In this document: positions 44,901 to 53,626 of the stretch, piece by piece | Numbering within the stretch: position 1 is the stretch's first letter | Layout: the number at the start of each line of letters is the position of its first letter | DNA from: Deltaproteobacteria bacterium | Lineage (GTDB): Bacteria > Acidobacteriota > Thermoanaerobaculia > Multivoradales > JAHZIX01 | Length of the DNA: 64,000 nucleotides | Reading direction: 5' to 3' | Assembly: GCA_022601195.1 (NCBI GenBank) | Contig: JAHZIX010000007.1 | Coordinates: 40,353-104,352, forward strand | Notes under the pieces: model-generated | What the model saw: the letters and a program-made list of their open reading frames with translations, nothing else | The model's database searches: none | Told to the model about the DNA's origin: nothing | Made by a program: the position numbers and the translations under genes

Positions 44901-47702
44901 GATGCCTTGGTCTATGACACCGACGACGGCGATGACGCCGGTCTGTTGGTCTTACTGGCTGCCGCCGAGCCCCAAGTCAACGAAAGGGGAGGCGGTTCCG
45001 GCGACACCCAATCCAACCAACGCTGCCCTAATGGTGGCGGCGGCCCCCGGGTGACGACCAACTACCTGCAGGAGGCCCCCACCCCGGGCACCGGGAATTT
45101 CTGTATCGACGCCACCGCTGAGATCTTCGAGATCCAAGGCGCTGGCCTGGCCTCCCCCTTTGCTGGCATGCAGGTGCAGACTCTGGACAACATCGTCACC
45201 GCGGTGGCTCCGGATGGCTTCTTCATTCAGACCCCCGACGGGCGAGCGGACGTGAGCCCAGACACCTCCAACGGCATCTTCGTTTTCACCGGCGCCGCAC
45301 CGGCGGTGGCAGTGGGTGACCAGGTGGACGTCATCGGCCTCGTCGAGGAATTCTTCGACTTCACCGAGATGACCGGCTCCCCCATCGTCATGGTGGATCC
45401 CTTCGGAACCCCCTTGAGTCGGTCGACCCTCGCGGGCCTGGATGCCGAGCAGATGTACCACCTCATGGACCAGGGGACCGTGCGCAAAGCCGCTGCCCCG
45501 GCGAATTTCCGGATCACAGCCAACGCCGGGCCGCTGCCTGCGGCGGTGATCTTCAACGGAACGGTTCCCTCCATGGACCCAACGGCTCCCAGTTGTGCCA
45601 TCGAGTTCGAGTGCTACGAGTCCATGCTCATCCAGGTGACCGGCGGAACGGTCTGCTCCGGCAACCAAGGTTTCGGACCCGATCCAGTGGCGGAGGTCTT
45701 CGCCAGTGCCGCCGGACGCTGCTTGCGGGAACCGGGCATCGAGTTCCCGGGCCTTCCCGGATTGCCCCTGTGGGACTCCAACCCGGAACAATTCGAGGTG
45801 GATGCGGACAAGCTGATCCCCGGCAATGCGGGCCTTCTGATCACCGCCGGTTCCACCTTCGATGCCAGCGGTCCTCTAGGCTACGAATTTAGTGGCTACG
45901 AAATTTTCCCCACCAGCCTAGCGATCACTCCCCGTCCTTTGCCGGAACCGGTGCGGAGTCGCGCCGCCGGGGAGATGACCGTCGGCAGTCTCAACATGTT
46001 CCGCTTCTTCGACGACATCGACGACCCAGCGGATCCCGCTGGCCGGGACGACACGGTGGTTTCCATGGCGGAGTATTTGCGTCGAAAGGCCAAGTTTGCT
46101 TTGTACATTCTCGACGTGCTCGATGCCCCGGATATTCTGGGCGTTCAGGAGGCAGAGAAGATCGAAGTACTGCAGCAGCTGGCAGCAGATATCACCGCCA
46201 TCGACCCCTCGGTGGTCTACACCGCCCACCTGGTAGAAGGCAACGACATCGGCACCATCGACGTGGGCTTCCTGACTCGCGCTAACGTGGCGGTGGACTC
46301 GGTGACCCAACTGGGCGCCGCTGAGATCCTCACCTTCGATGGCTCTCTCCTCAACGACCGCCCCCTGCTGCTGCTGGAAGGTCGCTACCAAGGCAACGGT
46401 GCGGACTTTCCGGTCGCCGTCATGGTGAACCACACTCGCTCCCTGAGCGGCATCGACGATTCAAGCACCGGCCCCCGGGTACGCCAGAAGCGCCTCGAAC
46501 AGGCGAATTCCATCGGCGTCAAAGTACAGGCCTTCCAGGATGCCAATCCCACCGTTCCCCTGGTGGTCATCGGTGACCTCAACGCCTTCCAGTTCACCGA
46601 TGGTTACGTCGACGTGGTGGGCCGCATCGCTGGTAACTTCGTCGATGCGGACGATCTGGTGGTGGACCCCACGGACAACGTCGACCCGGACCTCACCAAC
46701 CAAGTGCTCACCCTGGCCCCGGGAGATCAACACTCTTTCGAGTTCCGAGGCAACGCCCAGGTCCTCGACCACGCTCTCACCACCGTGGCAGCGAATGTCT
46801 TCGTTCGCGGCTTCAACTTCGGTCACGGTAACGCCGAAGTGGCAGAGGAGCTCATCGAAGACGATTCGACACCTCTTCGTTCCTCCGACCATGACGGCTT
46901 CGCTCTCTTCCTCATGACGGACTTCGACGCCGACGGGATCCCCGACGACGTCGACAACTGCCCCAGCACGGCCAACTCCGACCAAGCCGACGGAGATGGA
47001 GACGGCCTTGGCAATGCCTGCGACAACTGCCCGGCAGTCTTTAACACCGACCAAGCCGATGGGGACACCGATGGCATCGGAAACGTTTGCGACAACTGCC
47101 CGACAACCTCTAACTCCGACCAAGCCGATGGAGACACCGATGGCACCGGAGACGTTTGTGACAATTGCCCGACCGTCTCCAACTCCGACCAGGCCGACGG
47201 AGATACCGACAGCGTCGGAGACCTCTGTGACAACTGCCCCAATACCCCAAACCCCGGGCAGGAAGATGGCGACCAGGACGGTGTAGGCGATGCCTGTGAC
47301 GACTGTGTGGACGGAACTCCTCCAGTCTTCACCGTCACCGAGCAAGATGAGGTTTCCGCGGAAGGAACCGTAGAGGATTGCTCTGGAATCACCGACTTGA
47401 TGCTCGGGATCATGTCCAACAACGTCACCTTCGAGATCTTGAGCGGCGTCCCCGGAGACACTCTCTGGACCTGGCGCATTACCGTCGACGATCCCCTACT
47501 GCCCGCCTTCGCCGAGCTCATTGGAACGGACGGGGAACCGATCCCCATGACCGCAGACACCGAGCTGATCTTCGGTGCCAGCACGACGACGGTGGAGATT
47601 CCCACCCTCGATACCTATGGCCTGATCTTGATGCTGTTCCTATTGGCCCTGGGCGGCCTGCGGAAGTTGCGCCGCCCTCAGGCATCTTCGTCTAGCGAAT
47701 AG
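41982..47702 (+). CDS. Giant surface nuclease: lamin-tail repeats, endonuclease domain, TSP3 repeats, IPTL-type tail
   Basis: A 1906-residue exported protein. The signal peptide is residues 1-30. A divergent lamin-tail domain comes first, then four near-identical ~190-residue lamin-tail repeats (from 42831, 43407, 43980 and 44550). Next is an OB-like domain (about 45120-45450) and an endonuclease/exonuclease/phosphatase domain (about 45975-46915; LGVQEAEKIE, VIGDLNAFQ and SSDHDGF carry the catalytic Glu, Asp and His). Calcium-binding thrombospondin type 3 repeats follow, and the C-terminus EIPTLDTYGLILML plus basic end matches IPTL-CTERM tails. It resembles ExeM/NucH-type extracellular DNases. 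ATG 41982 follows GGGGAA. The start at 41913 would bury the signal peptide. Confidence 0.88.
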   Translation: MISRQLTYTRFANSLVLLSLATAALAWPTSSRAIDDHLLLSEAVVTPTPSEFLEIYNPTNAPVALDDYYLSDDEDYALLPGASGSGPAPGIGSTDFIVQFPAGATIAAGGVIVVAFDGAGFFTASGSNADFEIHGTDAGTPDMIATDVGGPTAGLTNSGENAVLFFWDGASDLVQDVDMLNIGTPSTGNDIGDKTGVSVDGPDGDTTASMYATDAFTMPQQAGDPGFGFSTKRTATEAGFETNGGGNGLTGDDETSEDITMTWDSTFTAPNPGTTDAIPGLPPILINEVDVDQTSTDTAEFIELYDGGLGNTSLDGLVLVVFNGSDDQSYNLGGQANAIDLDGFSTDANGYFVIGNAGVAGAGITFSNNTLQNGQDAVALYVGDGTDFPNDTAITTTDLLDALVYDTNDGDDAALLALLNPGEPQINEDDGTDSTTDSNQRCPNGGGGGRNTTGYFQAPPTPGADNACTAPPAMNVLINEVEADQAGTEDAEFIELYDGGVGNTPLDGLVLVTFNGSDDQSYNLGGQANAIDLDGFSTDANGFFVIGNTGVPGAGITFGNGSLQNGADAVALFVGDGTDFPNDTAITTTDLIDAVVYDTNDGDDAALLVLLNPGEPQVNEESGTDADVDSSQRCPDGGGGPRVTSSFLAATPSPGAANTCPAPTTPVIINEADADQTGTDAAEFIELYDGGVGNTPLDGLVLVTYNGSDDQSYNLGGQANAVDLDGFTTDANGYFVLGNPGVPGAAITFSGNSLQNGQDAVALYFGNGADFPNDTPLTTTGLVDALVYDTDDGDDAVLLTLLTGGGQVNENETGMKDVESNQRCPNGTGGPRDTSTYTTFQPTPGTENCVTPPATFVLINEADADTPSIDTAEFIELFDGGVGNTPLDGLVLVAFNGSDDQSYNLGGHSNAIDLDGFSTDASGFFVIGNSAVANVDLTFGDGSLQNGADAVALYVGNGVDFPNDTPVTTAGLIDALVYDTDDGDDAGLLVLLAAAEPQVNERGGGSGDTQSNQRCPNGGGGPRVTTNYLQEAPTPGTGNFCIDATAEIFEIQGAGLASPFAGMQVQTLDNIVTAVAPDGFFIQTPDGRADVSPDTSNGIFVFTGAAPAVAVGDQVDVIGLVEEFFDFTEMTGSPIVMVDPFGTPLSRSTLAGLDAEQMYHLMDQGTVRKAAAPANFRITANAGPLPAAVIFNGTVPSMDPTAPSCAIEFECYESMLIQVTGGTVCSGNQGFGPDPVAEVFASAAGRCLREPGIEFPGLPGLPLWDSNPEQFEVDADKLIPGNAGLLITAGSTFDASGPLGYEFSGYEIFPTSLAITPRPLPEPVRSRAAGEMTVGSLNMFRFFDDIDDPADPAGRDDTVVSMAEYLRRKAKFALYILDVLDAPDILGVQEAEKIEVLQQLAADITAIDPSVVYTAHLVEGNDIGTIDVGFLTRANVAVDSVTQLGAAEILTFDGSLLNDRPLLLLEGRYQGNGADFPVAVMVNHTRSLSGIDDSSTGPRVRQKRLEQANSIGVKVQAFQDANPTVPLVVIGDLNAFQFTDGYVDVVGRIAGNFVDADDLVVDPTDNVDPDLTNQVLTLAPGDQHSFEFRGNAQVLDHALTTVAANVFVRGFNFGHGNAEVAEELIEDDSTPLRSSDHDGFALFLMTDFDADGIPDDVDNCPSTANSDQADGDGDGLGNACDNCPAVFNTDQADGDTDGIGNVCDNCPTTSNSDQADGDTDGTGDVCDNCPTVSNSDQADGDTDSVGDLCDNCPNTPNPGQEDGDQDGVGDACDDCVDGTPPVFTVTEQDEVSAEGTVEDCSGITDLMLGIMSNNVTFEILSGVPGDTLWTWRITVDDPLLPAFAELIGTDGEPIPMTADTELIFGASTTTVEIPTLDTYGLILMLFLLALGGLRKLRRPQASSSSE
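42831..45110 (+). repeat. Four in-frame ~573-bp lamin-tail repeats
   Basis: The repeats begin at 42831, 43407, 43980 and 44550, giving periods of 576, 573 and 570 bp. Each starts with INE(V/A)-x-A/V-D, contains AEFIEL(Y/F)DGG and SDDQSYNLGG, and ends in QRCP-NG-rich sequence plus a Pro-Gly-Cys linker. DNA identity between copies is high, indicating recent duplication or gene conversion. Confidence 0.9.
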
Positions 47703-47842
47703 GCGACCGAACCTCAAGAGGATTGACCAGCCGGGAGGCAAGGGCGGAAGGCCCAGCCTCCTGGCAAGTTTCCTCTCTCGTTCTCGTGTACTTCTTCGAA
47801 CCCCGGTGTGTGCTGCCGCACCACCCCTCAAAGGAGAACACC

Positions 47843-48205
47843 ATGATTCGCAAAGCGACCACCCTATTCCTCTTCGCCCTCGCCCTGGCCTCGTTGCTGG
47901 TCCCTGGCCAAGCCTTCGCCCAGATCGACCCGGGAACCAAGATCCTGATTCAATACGATCGCCTTGTCGGCGTTCTTTGGGTACCGGAGCGTTTGCCGGA
48001 AGCCTGCGAGTATCAAGAGCATTGGTATCTCTTTCCGGAATACCGATACCCCGGCAACGAGAACCCCATCGACACCCTCATTCGCCACGATCCGGACCAG
48101 CACTTCGAAAACCTCGAACACTTCCTCGACACCATGAAAAGCGAATTCCCCGACGGCCGGCCCATCACCACCGTTGCCATCGAGCACCGCGACGACTGCC
48201 CCTAA
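47843..48205 (+). CDS. Small secreted protein of unknown function
   Basis: A 120-residue protein with a clear signal peptide (residues 4-26, cleavage after AFA). The mature ~94 residues are acidic and aromatic-rich (YDRLVGVLWVPERL, YQEHWYLFPEYRYP) with two cysteines. I do not recognise the family. AAAGGAG lies seven bases before the ATG. It lies about 140 bases after the surface nuclease gene in the same direction and may be cotranscribed. A REP-like inverted pair follows the stop. Confidence 0.75.
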   Translation: MIRKATTLFLFALALASLLVPGQAFAQIDPGTKILIQYDRLVGVLWVPERLPEACEYQEHWYLFPEYRYPGNENPIDTLIRHDPDQHFENLEHFLDTMKSEFPDGRPITTVAIEHRDDCP

Positions 48206-48213
48206 TAAGAAAC

Positions 48214-48333
48214 GGTGTCAGGCATGCGTTCCATGCAGTCGTTAAATACGATCCCCTCGCTAGCTCCCCTGCATCTATCAGGGAGGCTGAGAACAGAGTA
48301 CTTAAGGAGTGCATGAAGCTCATGCCTGACACC
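48214..48333. repeat. REP-like inverted pair (full element)
   Basis: The left arm GGTGTCAGGCATGCGTTCC (48214-48232) and the right arm, the inverse of GGTGTCAGGCATGAGCTTC (48315-48333), face each other across about 80 bases. Each arm has its own CATG-centred hairpin (GCATG-N5-CATGC on the left, CATGA-N3-TCATG type on the right). The loop bases differ while the stems are kept. The layout is that of a bacterial interspersed REP pair. Confidence 0.85.
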
Positions 48334-48480
48334 CTCCGGGGGTGATAGGGCGTGGTCAGCTATCCGTTTGGTCGGTGAGAGTCAGCTAGCGTTTCACTTC
48401 GCTGCCGATCTCTTAGGCAAACTGTAATGGGGCGTGGTCTGTTCTGGCCACCCTTACCAATGAGCGGTGGTCTCTTCGGT

Positions 48481-49671
48481 TCAGCTCTTCAAAACCACGC
48501 TTTCCCGCTCGTACAACCGTGCTGCAAGGAGAAAGAGCACCACCGCTACCAGTGCGGTGACTCCAGTGGAGACCATCAGGTGTAATGGGTCCACGGTCTC
48601 TCCACGCATGAAGCGGAGAATCAGCAGCTGTTGCCCGAAGGTGGGGATGGCCATCATCCATAGCTTGATCTTGACCGGCAAGAAGGCCAGAAACATTCCC
48701 GGAAGGGCCGGCACCAAGGGGAGGAGAGATAGGTAGTTCTGGGCTTCTTTGAAACTGCGAGTGAAGGTGGCGATGATGATCTGTAGAGCCGCGGCGAGAA
48801 GCATCATGGGAATCGTGATGAGGAAGATCGCCAGCAGAGCTCCCCCGCTCAAGCTGTAGCGCACCCCTAGATAGGCTTCCAGAGGAATGTAGTTGAGCAC
48901 CACGGCGAAGCCCAACAGAGTCTCCGCTACCGCTATGAAGGTGAACACCAGCGTAGCCCCATATTTTCCCAAAACGATCTGGCGACGACTCGCGGGATTG
49001 ATCAGCAGAGGCTCCAGGGAACCCCTTTCCCGTTCCCCCGCCGTCGTATCGATGGCCAAATACATGCCACCGATGAAGATCGAGAAAATGATCATGTAGG
49101 GAGCGATGCTCAGGAATCTAGCCGCTTGGCTCTGAGGGGTGGCGGTATTGACTTGTTCGACCGCGAGAGCGGAAGTAATCTGTGGACTGATCCCCCGGGC
49201 CAGGAGGCGCAACGCCCCAGTGGTCCGGCTGTAGGTTTCCAGCAGACCCCGAGCCCGGCCTATGCTCACCGCAGAGCTTTGCCGGGAATCGTCCATGACC
49301 AGACGAACCGTGGCCGGACGACCTTCGACGAAGTCTTCGCCATAGGCCATCGGAATCACCAGAACCACTTCCGCATCCCCCGCCTTCACAGCGCCTTCCG
49401 GATCCTCCACGGCGGGCAATACTTCGACGTTGTGCTGTTTTAGAAAGGCCACCAGATTGGGAGCGTTCTCTGCCCCCACGACCGGTAGTTTTAGCGGCGT
49501 CTCACTTTGTTCGGAGACACTACGACCCACCACCGCCAACAGGAGAACGACCAAAAGCGGTCCCAGGAGTGGGTAAAACAAGGCGGCCGCCAGGGTGCGG
49601 CGGTCGCGCATATTGTCGACGACCTCTTTGCGAAAGACGGCAGCTGCGGGGCTCCTCCCCAAGCCCGCCAT
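48481..49671 (-). CDS. ABC-2 type exporter permease (NatB-like)
   Basis: A 396-residue membrane protein with one N-terminal helix (about 25-46), a large extracytoplasmic domain (about 50-175) and five to six helices in the C-terminal half. The N-terminal VFRKEVVDNMRDRRTL segment and the TAGERERGSLEPLLINPASR cytoplasmic loop are characteristic of ABC-2/NatB permeases, which export Na+ or small molecules. Its ATG overlaps the ATPase stop by one base (TGATG), so the two form one transporter. Confidence 0.9.
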   Translation of the reverse strand: MAGLGRSPAAAVFRKEVVDNMRDRRTLAAALFYPLLGPLLVVLLLAVVGRSVSEQSETPLKLPVVGAENAPNLVAFLKQHNVEVLPAVEDPEGAVKAGDAEVVLVIPMAYGEDFVEGRPATVRLVMDDSRQSSAVSIGRARGLLETYSRTTGALRLLARGISPQITSALAVEQVNTATPQSQAARFLSIAPYMIIFSIFIGGMYLAIDTTAGERERGSLEPLLINPASRRQIVLGKYGATLVFTFIAVAETLLGFAVVLNYIPLEAYLGVRYSLSGGALLAIFLITIPMMLLAAALQIIIATFTRSFKEAQNYLSLLPLVPALPGMFLAFLPVKIKLWMMAIPTFGQQLLILRFMRGETVDPLHLMVSTGVTALVAVVLFLLAARLYERESVVLKS

Positions 49672-50405
49672 CAGCCCAACCCCTCCGCACTACCAATGGC
49701 GCTCACGAAGGCGTCTTCCAGATCCTGTTCACCGGTGCTCTCCCTAAGCTCCTGGGGTGTCCCTTCGGCAACGACCTGCCCCTGGGTCACCACCACGACC
49801 CGCTCACAGAGAGCCGCCACTTCCTGCATGATGTGACTCGAGAAAAGAACGCATTTGCCTTCGTCCCGAAGCCGCCGCACAAAAGTACGCATGGCCCGGG
49901 TGCTCATGACGTCGAGTCCCGTGGTGGGCTCGTCCAGAAGAACTGTCTTCGGCTGATGAACCAAAGCCCGGGCGATCGCCACTTTCAGTTGCTGGCCGGT
50001 GGAGAACCCCACGGTACGGCGATCGATGATCTCGCCCATGTCCAGCAAACGGGCCAGTTCATCGATATACCCCTCCAGGGCTGCTCCGTGAAGGCCATGG
50101 AGTCGTCCGTAGTAGCGAATGTTCTCTCGGGATGTCAATCTAGGGTAGAGCCCCCGACTGTCCGCTGGTAGCGCTCCAATGGCCCGTTTCACGCCTTCCG
50201 GATCCGCTACCGAATCGTGCCCATCGACCCGGGCACTGCCGGAATCCGGCCTCAAAATGGTGTAGAGAATACGAAGGCAAGTGGTCTTGCCGGCTCCGTT
50301 AGGTCCCAGAAGGCCAGTGATCTGCCCATCCGGAACCTGGAAGGTGATCCCCTTCAAAGCCCGCACCTTTCCAAAGCTCTTCTGGAGCCTATCGATCTCG
50401 ATCAT
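49671..50405 (-). CDS. ABC transporter ATP-binding protein (NatA-like)
   Basis: A 244-residue ATPase subunit: Walker A GPNGAGKT (about 37-44), signature FSTGQQLKVAIARAL (an LSGGQ variant), Walker B TVLLDEPTTGLD, and the switch His in LFSSHI. The ATG at 50405 has AGGG six bases upstream. The longer frame to 50516 would run close to the upstream gene and lacks support. It pairs with the NatB-like permease. The substrate is unknown, Na+ being one option given the Na+-based bioenergetics of this organism. Confidence 0.92.
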   Translation of the reverse strand: MIEIDRLQKSFGKVRALKGITFQVPDGQITGLLGPNGAGKTTCLRILYTILRPDSGSARVDGHDSVADPEGVKRAIGALPADSRGLYPRLTSRENIRYYGRLHGLHGAALEGYIDELARLLDMGEIIDRRTVGFSTGQQLKVAIARALVHQPKTVLLDEPTTGLDVMSTRAMRTFVRRLRDEGKCVLFSSHIMQEVAALCERVVVVTQGQVVAEGTPQELRESTGEQDLEDAFVSAIGSAEGLG

Positions 50406-50469
50406 GCTGCCCTTTCCCGACGGGTGATCCTCATGGCTTTGCTGTTCTCCTCCCCAGGGGCCCTGGTAC

Positions 50470-52059
50470 TCAGGGGTTCGGCCCGGAAGGATTGAGAAAG
50501 AAGGGGGGTGGCTCAATGGCTTCGACGCAGGAGGTTTCGAGCCCCTCGAAGGACCCTGCCTCGATGAATTCCTCTACCAGATCTGGAACACAACCATGGG
50601 GTAGGACGTTGTGGCCAATGCCCGGCACCACCAGATGCAGGCTTTGGGACAGAGTGGCTGCCACCCGATCTCCATACTCCGGGGGTGTCACCGGATCTGC
50701 TTCTCCGGAAAGGAGCAGCACTGGCTTGTCCGAGACGACCGGTTGTTTATAGTCGTCCCTGAGGTCCCCTCGAGGCCAACCTTGGCAGACCAGGCTCATT
50801 TGATCTAGTTGGAGATCTCCCAAATAGGTCCCTTGGTTGAGCCTCCGAGCCTCGGCGAGGTCGATAAAGGGCACATCCTCCGTGCACAAGACGGCGTGGC
50901 TCATCCCCTCCGACATCCCCAAACCGAGCTCCTGGAAGAGCACCGCCTGGGCCGCGATACGGCGAAAGTCCCCCGTAGCGTGAGCCTCGTAGAGCAGCAG
51001 CGGCAACAGGGACACGGTCTCCGGCGAATAGCTAAACCGGTGCACCAGGGCGGCCAGAGTCTCCCCATCGACCGTCAGCTCTAGGCTCTCCCCGGAGGTA
51101 GGGTGATCCACCGAGACGGTCTCCGGAGAGCTGGTGAGGCGATCCAACAACTGGGAGAGAACCTCCTGGAGGTCACCAAATTTCTGACCGCAAGCTTCGT
51201 TTTCCTGGCACCGAGCATGAATGAGGGAGAAGCTTCGCTGCGCGTCGCGAGCCCAGGTTTCCCCCAGGGCCAGGTCTTGCGGCGCAACCCCGTCGAGCAC
51301 GACCGATCGAGTGTGCTCGGGGAAGGCGCGTAGATAGGTCAGCGCTGCTCGGGTGCCGTAGGAAACTCCATAGAGGTTGATGGACTCGTAGCCCAGAGCT
51401 TCCCGCACCGCATCCAGATCCTCCATGGCGATAGAAGTGGTGTAGAAGCGAGGGTCGCCACTGAGCTGTTCACGGCAACCGTCTACGTGCGCTCTCAACT
51501 CTTCCGGGCTGGGTACCTCCAATGGATTGAGACTGTCCTCCGGGCAGGTCAAAGCGTTGGAGCGACCGGTCCCTCGCTGATCCACCAGAACGAGATCACG
51601 CTTTTGGAGGACTCCTGCGAAAGCGCCGGAGAGGCTGACGAAGGCCTCCATGGCAGCCTGCCCGGGACCACCGGCAAGAAGAAATAAGGGGTCCGGGTGC
51701 GGACTCCGGTGTATCGCCTCGACAACAGCGAAATGGACCTCCAGGCTAGCTCCCTCGGGATTTGAAGGATCCTCGGGGAGGATCAGGAAACCGCAATCTG
51801 CCTCGAGCCTTCCAGGAGATCCGGGAGAAGATAGATGACAGGGCTCGAGCTCGACAGCTTCACCGCGGACTCCTCCGGCGGTAGATAGCTCTTCAACTCG
51901 GGGAGAACCACAGCTGGACAAACCAAGAACGCCAACAGCCAGCACAAAGGGGCCGAGCCACGCCAAGGGAAGACTTCCACTGTGGAGATTCGGGGTGTCC
52001 GGGTTCGGAAAATCCAGGTTCGGCTTGCCCTGGTTCAGGATGTTCGGGTCGTTGGCCAT
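50470..52059 (-). CDS. Exported alpha/beta hydrolase, tripeptidyl-aminopeptidase-like lipoprotein
   Basis: A 529-residue lipoprotein (LSSC lipobox near residue 50). The fold is alpha/beta hydrolase of the TAP/proline iminopeptidase group: oxyanion LLAGGPGQ, VDQRGTGRS, nucleophile GVSYGTRAA, Asp in SGEADPVTPP, His in PGIGHNVLP. The family cleaves N-terminal residues from peptides. The first ~28 residues are coded by a degenerate repeat (Asn/Pro/Asp-rich) before the hydrophobic segment, so the true start could be internal. The ATG at 52059 has AGGA eight bases upstream. It precedes the ABC exporter by 64 bases. Confidence 0.88.
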   Translation of the reverse strand: MANDPNILNQGKPNLDFPNPDTPNLHSGSLPLAWLGPFVLAVGVLGLSSCGSPRVEELSTAGGVRGEAVELEPCHLSSPGSPGRLEADCGFLILPEDPSNPEGASLEVHFAVVEAIHRSPHPDPLFLLAGGPGQAAMEAFVSLSGAFAGVLQKRDLVLVDQRGTGRSNALTCPEDSLNPLEVPSPEELRAHVDGCREQLSGDPRFYTTSIAMEDLDAVREALGYESINLYGVSYGTRAALTYLRAFPEHTRSVVLDGVAPQDLALGETWARDAQRSFSLIHARCQENEACGQKFGDLQEVLSQLLDRLTSSPETVSVDHPTSGESLELTVDGETLAALVHRFSYSPETVSLLPLLLYEAHATGDFRRIAAQAVLFQELGLGMSEGMSHAVLCTEDVPFIDLAEARRLNQGTYLGDLQLDQMSLVCQGWPRGDLRDDYKQPVVSDKPVLLLSGEADPVTPPEYGDRVAATLSQSLHLVVPGIGHNVLPHGCVPDLVEEFIEAGSFEGLETSCVEAIEPPPFFLNPSGPNP

Positions 52060-52219
52060 GAAGTTAGTCCTACTGATTCTAACGCCTGGGGTTTCAAATA
52101 CATAGCTTCCGCCATGTCCTTTTGACCCGCGGCGCCCGAATCTGTTAAGAATCGCACAACCCGGCGGGTTCTACCTTGCCGGCCACTAACCTATCTCTCT
52201 AGCGGAGGATTCCGACCCA

Positions 52220-52828
52220 ATGTACGCCATCACTTTGACCCTTTCTAGCCTCGCCCTCGCTGCCGCGGTAGCCATCGGCCAAGACAGCGCCCCAGCGGAA
52301 GATGCTTCCAAGGGAGGCCTGAGTGTTCTCTTCAAGACCACCAAGGGGGACATTCATGTCCAACTCTTCGCCGACGAGGCCCCCGTAACCGTAGGTAGCT
52401 TCGTCAACCTCGTGGAACGGGGCTACTACGACGGCCTTAGCTTTCACCGAGTCATCGCCAATTTCATGATTCAGGGAGGAGATCCCGAAGGCAACGGCCG
52501 CGGCGGCCCTGGCTACAAATTCGAAGACGAATTCGTCTCTTCCTTGCGGCACAATAGCGCCGGTATCCTGTCGATGGCGAATTCCGGCCCCGGAACCAAC
52601 GGTAGCCAGTTCTTCATCACCCACGGACCGACTCCCCATCTCGACGATCGTCACACCGTGTTCGGCAAGGTAACTTCCGGTCAGAGTGTTGTCGATTCCA
52701 TCGCCCAGGGAGACCGCATGACCACCGTCACCATCGAAGGCGATACCTCTGCCCTCAAAGACAAGGTCAAGGACCGGATCACAGAGTGGAACAAGATGCT
52801 CGACAAGAGGTTCCCAGCGAAGGGCTAA
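52220..52828 (+). CDS. Exported cyclophilin-type peptidyl-prolyl isomerase
   Basis: A 202-residue cyclophilin with an N-terminal signal (residues 1-21). Catalytic and fold motifs are [15 protein letters not shown] (about 76-90), [17 protein letters not shown] (about 119-135) and [12 protein letters not shown]. It catalyses cis-trans isomerisation of proline bonds in exported proteins. GGAGG lies about 12 bases before the ATG, slightly distant. A strong hairpin terminator follows. Confidence 0.93.
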   Translation: MYAITLTLSSLALAAAVAIGQDSAPAEDASKGGLSVLFKTTKGDIHVQLFADEAPVTVGSFVNLVERGYYDGLSFHRVIANFMIQGGDPEGNGRGGPGYKFEDEFVSSLRHNSAGILSMANSGPGTNGSQFFITHGPTPHLDDRHTVFGKVTSGQSVVDSIAQGDRMTTVTIEGDTSALKDKVKDRITEWNKMLDKRFPAKG

Positions 52829-52848
52829 GTCCTACCCAACAATAGAAA

Positions 52849-52887
52849 AACGCCGGTGATCGAGGTCGATCAGCCGGCGTTTTTTTA
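52849..52887. terminator. Bidirectional terminator between cyclophilin and HU genes
   Basis: AACGCCGG and CCGGCGTT enclose TGATCG and CGATCA around AGGT, with a T run on the plus strand and a matching A run that gives a T run on the minus strand. It serves both convergent genes. Confidence 0.92.
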
Positions 52888-52941
52888 TTGAGGAGAACTG
52901 GTGGAAGAAATCCGGCCAGCCCTGCCTCTTCGGGAAGAAGC

Positions 52942-53274
52942 TTACTCAGCGAGGTCTTTGAGACCCTTGAGGATCCGAGCCTTGACGGCACGGCTCGCTG
53001 GCTTCGCTTTGATGGTCATTTCTTCGCCGGTGAAGGGGTTGGTACCCTGGCGTTCCTTGGTGGCAGGCTTCTTCGTGACAGTGAGCTTCACCAGACCCGG
53101 AAGGGTGAAGGTACCCGCGGAACGGGGCTTCAGGTGGCGGTGAATATTGTCGTTGAGGGAATCAAAGACCGCGGCCACATCTTTCTTGGTCAGGCCAGTG
53201 TCGTCAGCAATAGCGGACAGCAATTGCGCCTTGGTGAAAGGGTCCTTAACTGCGGTCAGTTTCTTCTCGCTCAT
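52942..53274 (-). CDS. HU-family DNA-binding protein
   Basis: A 110-residue nucleoid protein. The N-terminal helices (FTKAQLLSAIADDTGLTKKDV) are followed by a beta-arm domain with FTLPGLVKL and NPFTGEEMTIKAKPASRAVK. Compared with classic 90-residue HU, it has a short Lys-rich N-terminal extension, and the arm lacks the exact GRNP motif (here QGTNPFTG). GGAGGAG lies four to five bases before the ATG. It is transcribed alone. Confidence 0.92.
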   Translation of the reverse strand: MSEKKLTAVKDPFTKAQLLSAIADDTGLTKKDVAAVFDSLNDNIHRHLKPRSAGTFTLPGLVKLTVTKKPATKERQGTNPFTGEEMTIKAKPASRAVKARILKGLKDLAE

Positions 53275-53626
53275 TTCTCCTCCAGAATCTTTACTTTGTC
53301 TCGACGAACCCCTCCCTTGTGGCGGGGCTAGCTTCGAGTTGTGAAATCTATTTTGCTGTGACCAGACGCTTGCCTACCCAGCTCTCCCAAAACACTCACC
53401 CCAAGGCATGTACTGATAGAGGCACATAGAGTTTGAGAACTTTTAGAGATAAGGCGGAGCGTGGCCGCAGGACAGCTACCTCTGTAGACTAGTGGAACAG
53501 GGCTTCTGAGTCCAGAAAAACCTCAAAGTGACATCGACCTAAGGCAATTTTTCTTCCATTCCTCGGCTCAGTCTGCTGCCGAGGAGCAGGTACTCCCTCC
53601 CTGGAGGCCCCGATCACTCCGGTCGT
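53275..53626. other. Gap upstream of the HU gene
   Basis: It contains the HU leader and presumably its promoter, which I cannot place confidently, and a hairpin after the DHODH-like gene (separate entry). No gene is seen. Confidence 0.6.
53561..53584 (-). terminator. Hairpin after the DHODH-like gene
   Basis: CCTCGGC and GCCGAGG form a 7-bp stem with a 10-base loop about 43 bases after the stop. The sequence that follows on the minus strand is A-rich, not T-rich, so termination is uncertain. Confidence 0.35.
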
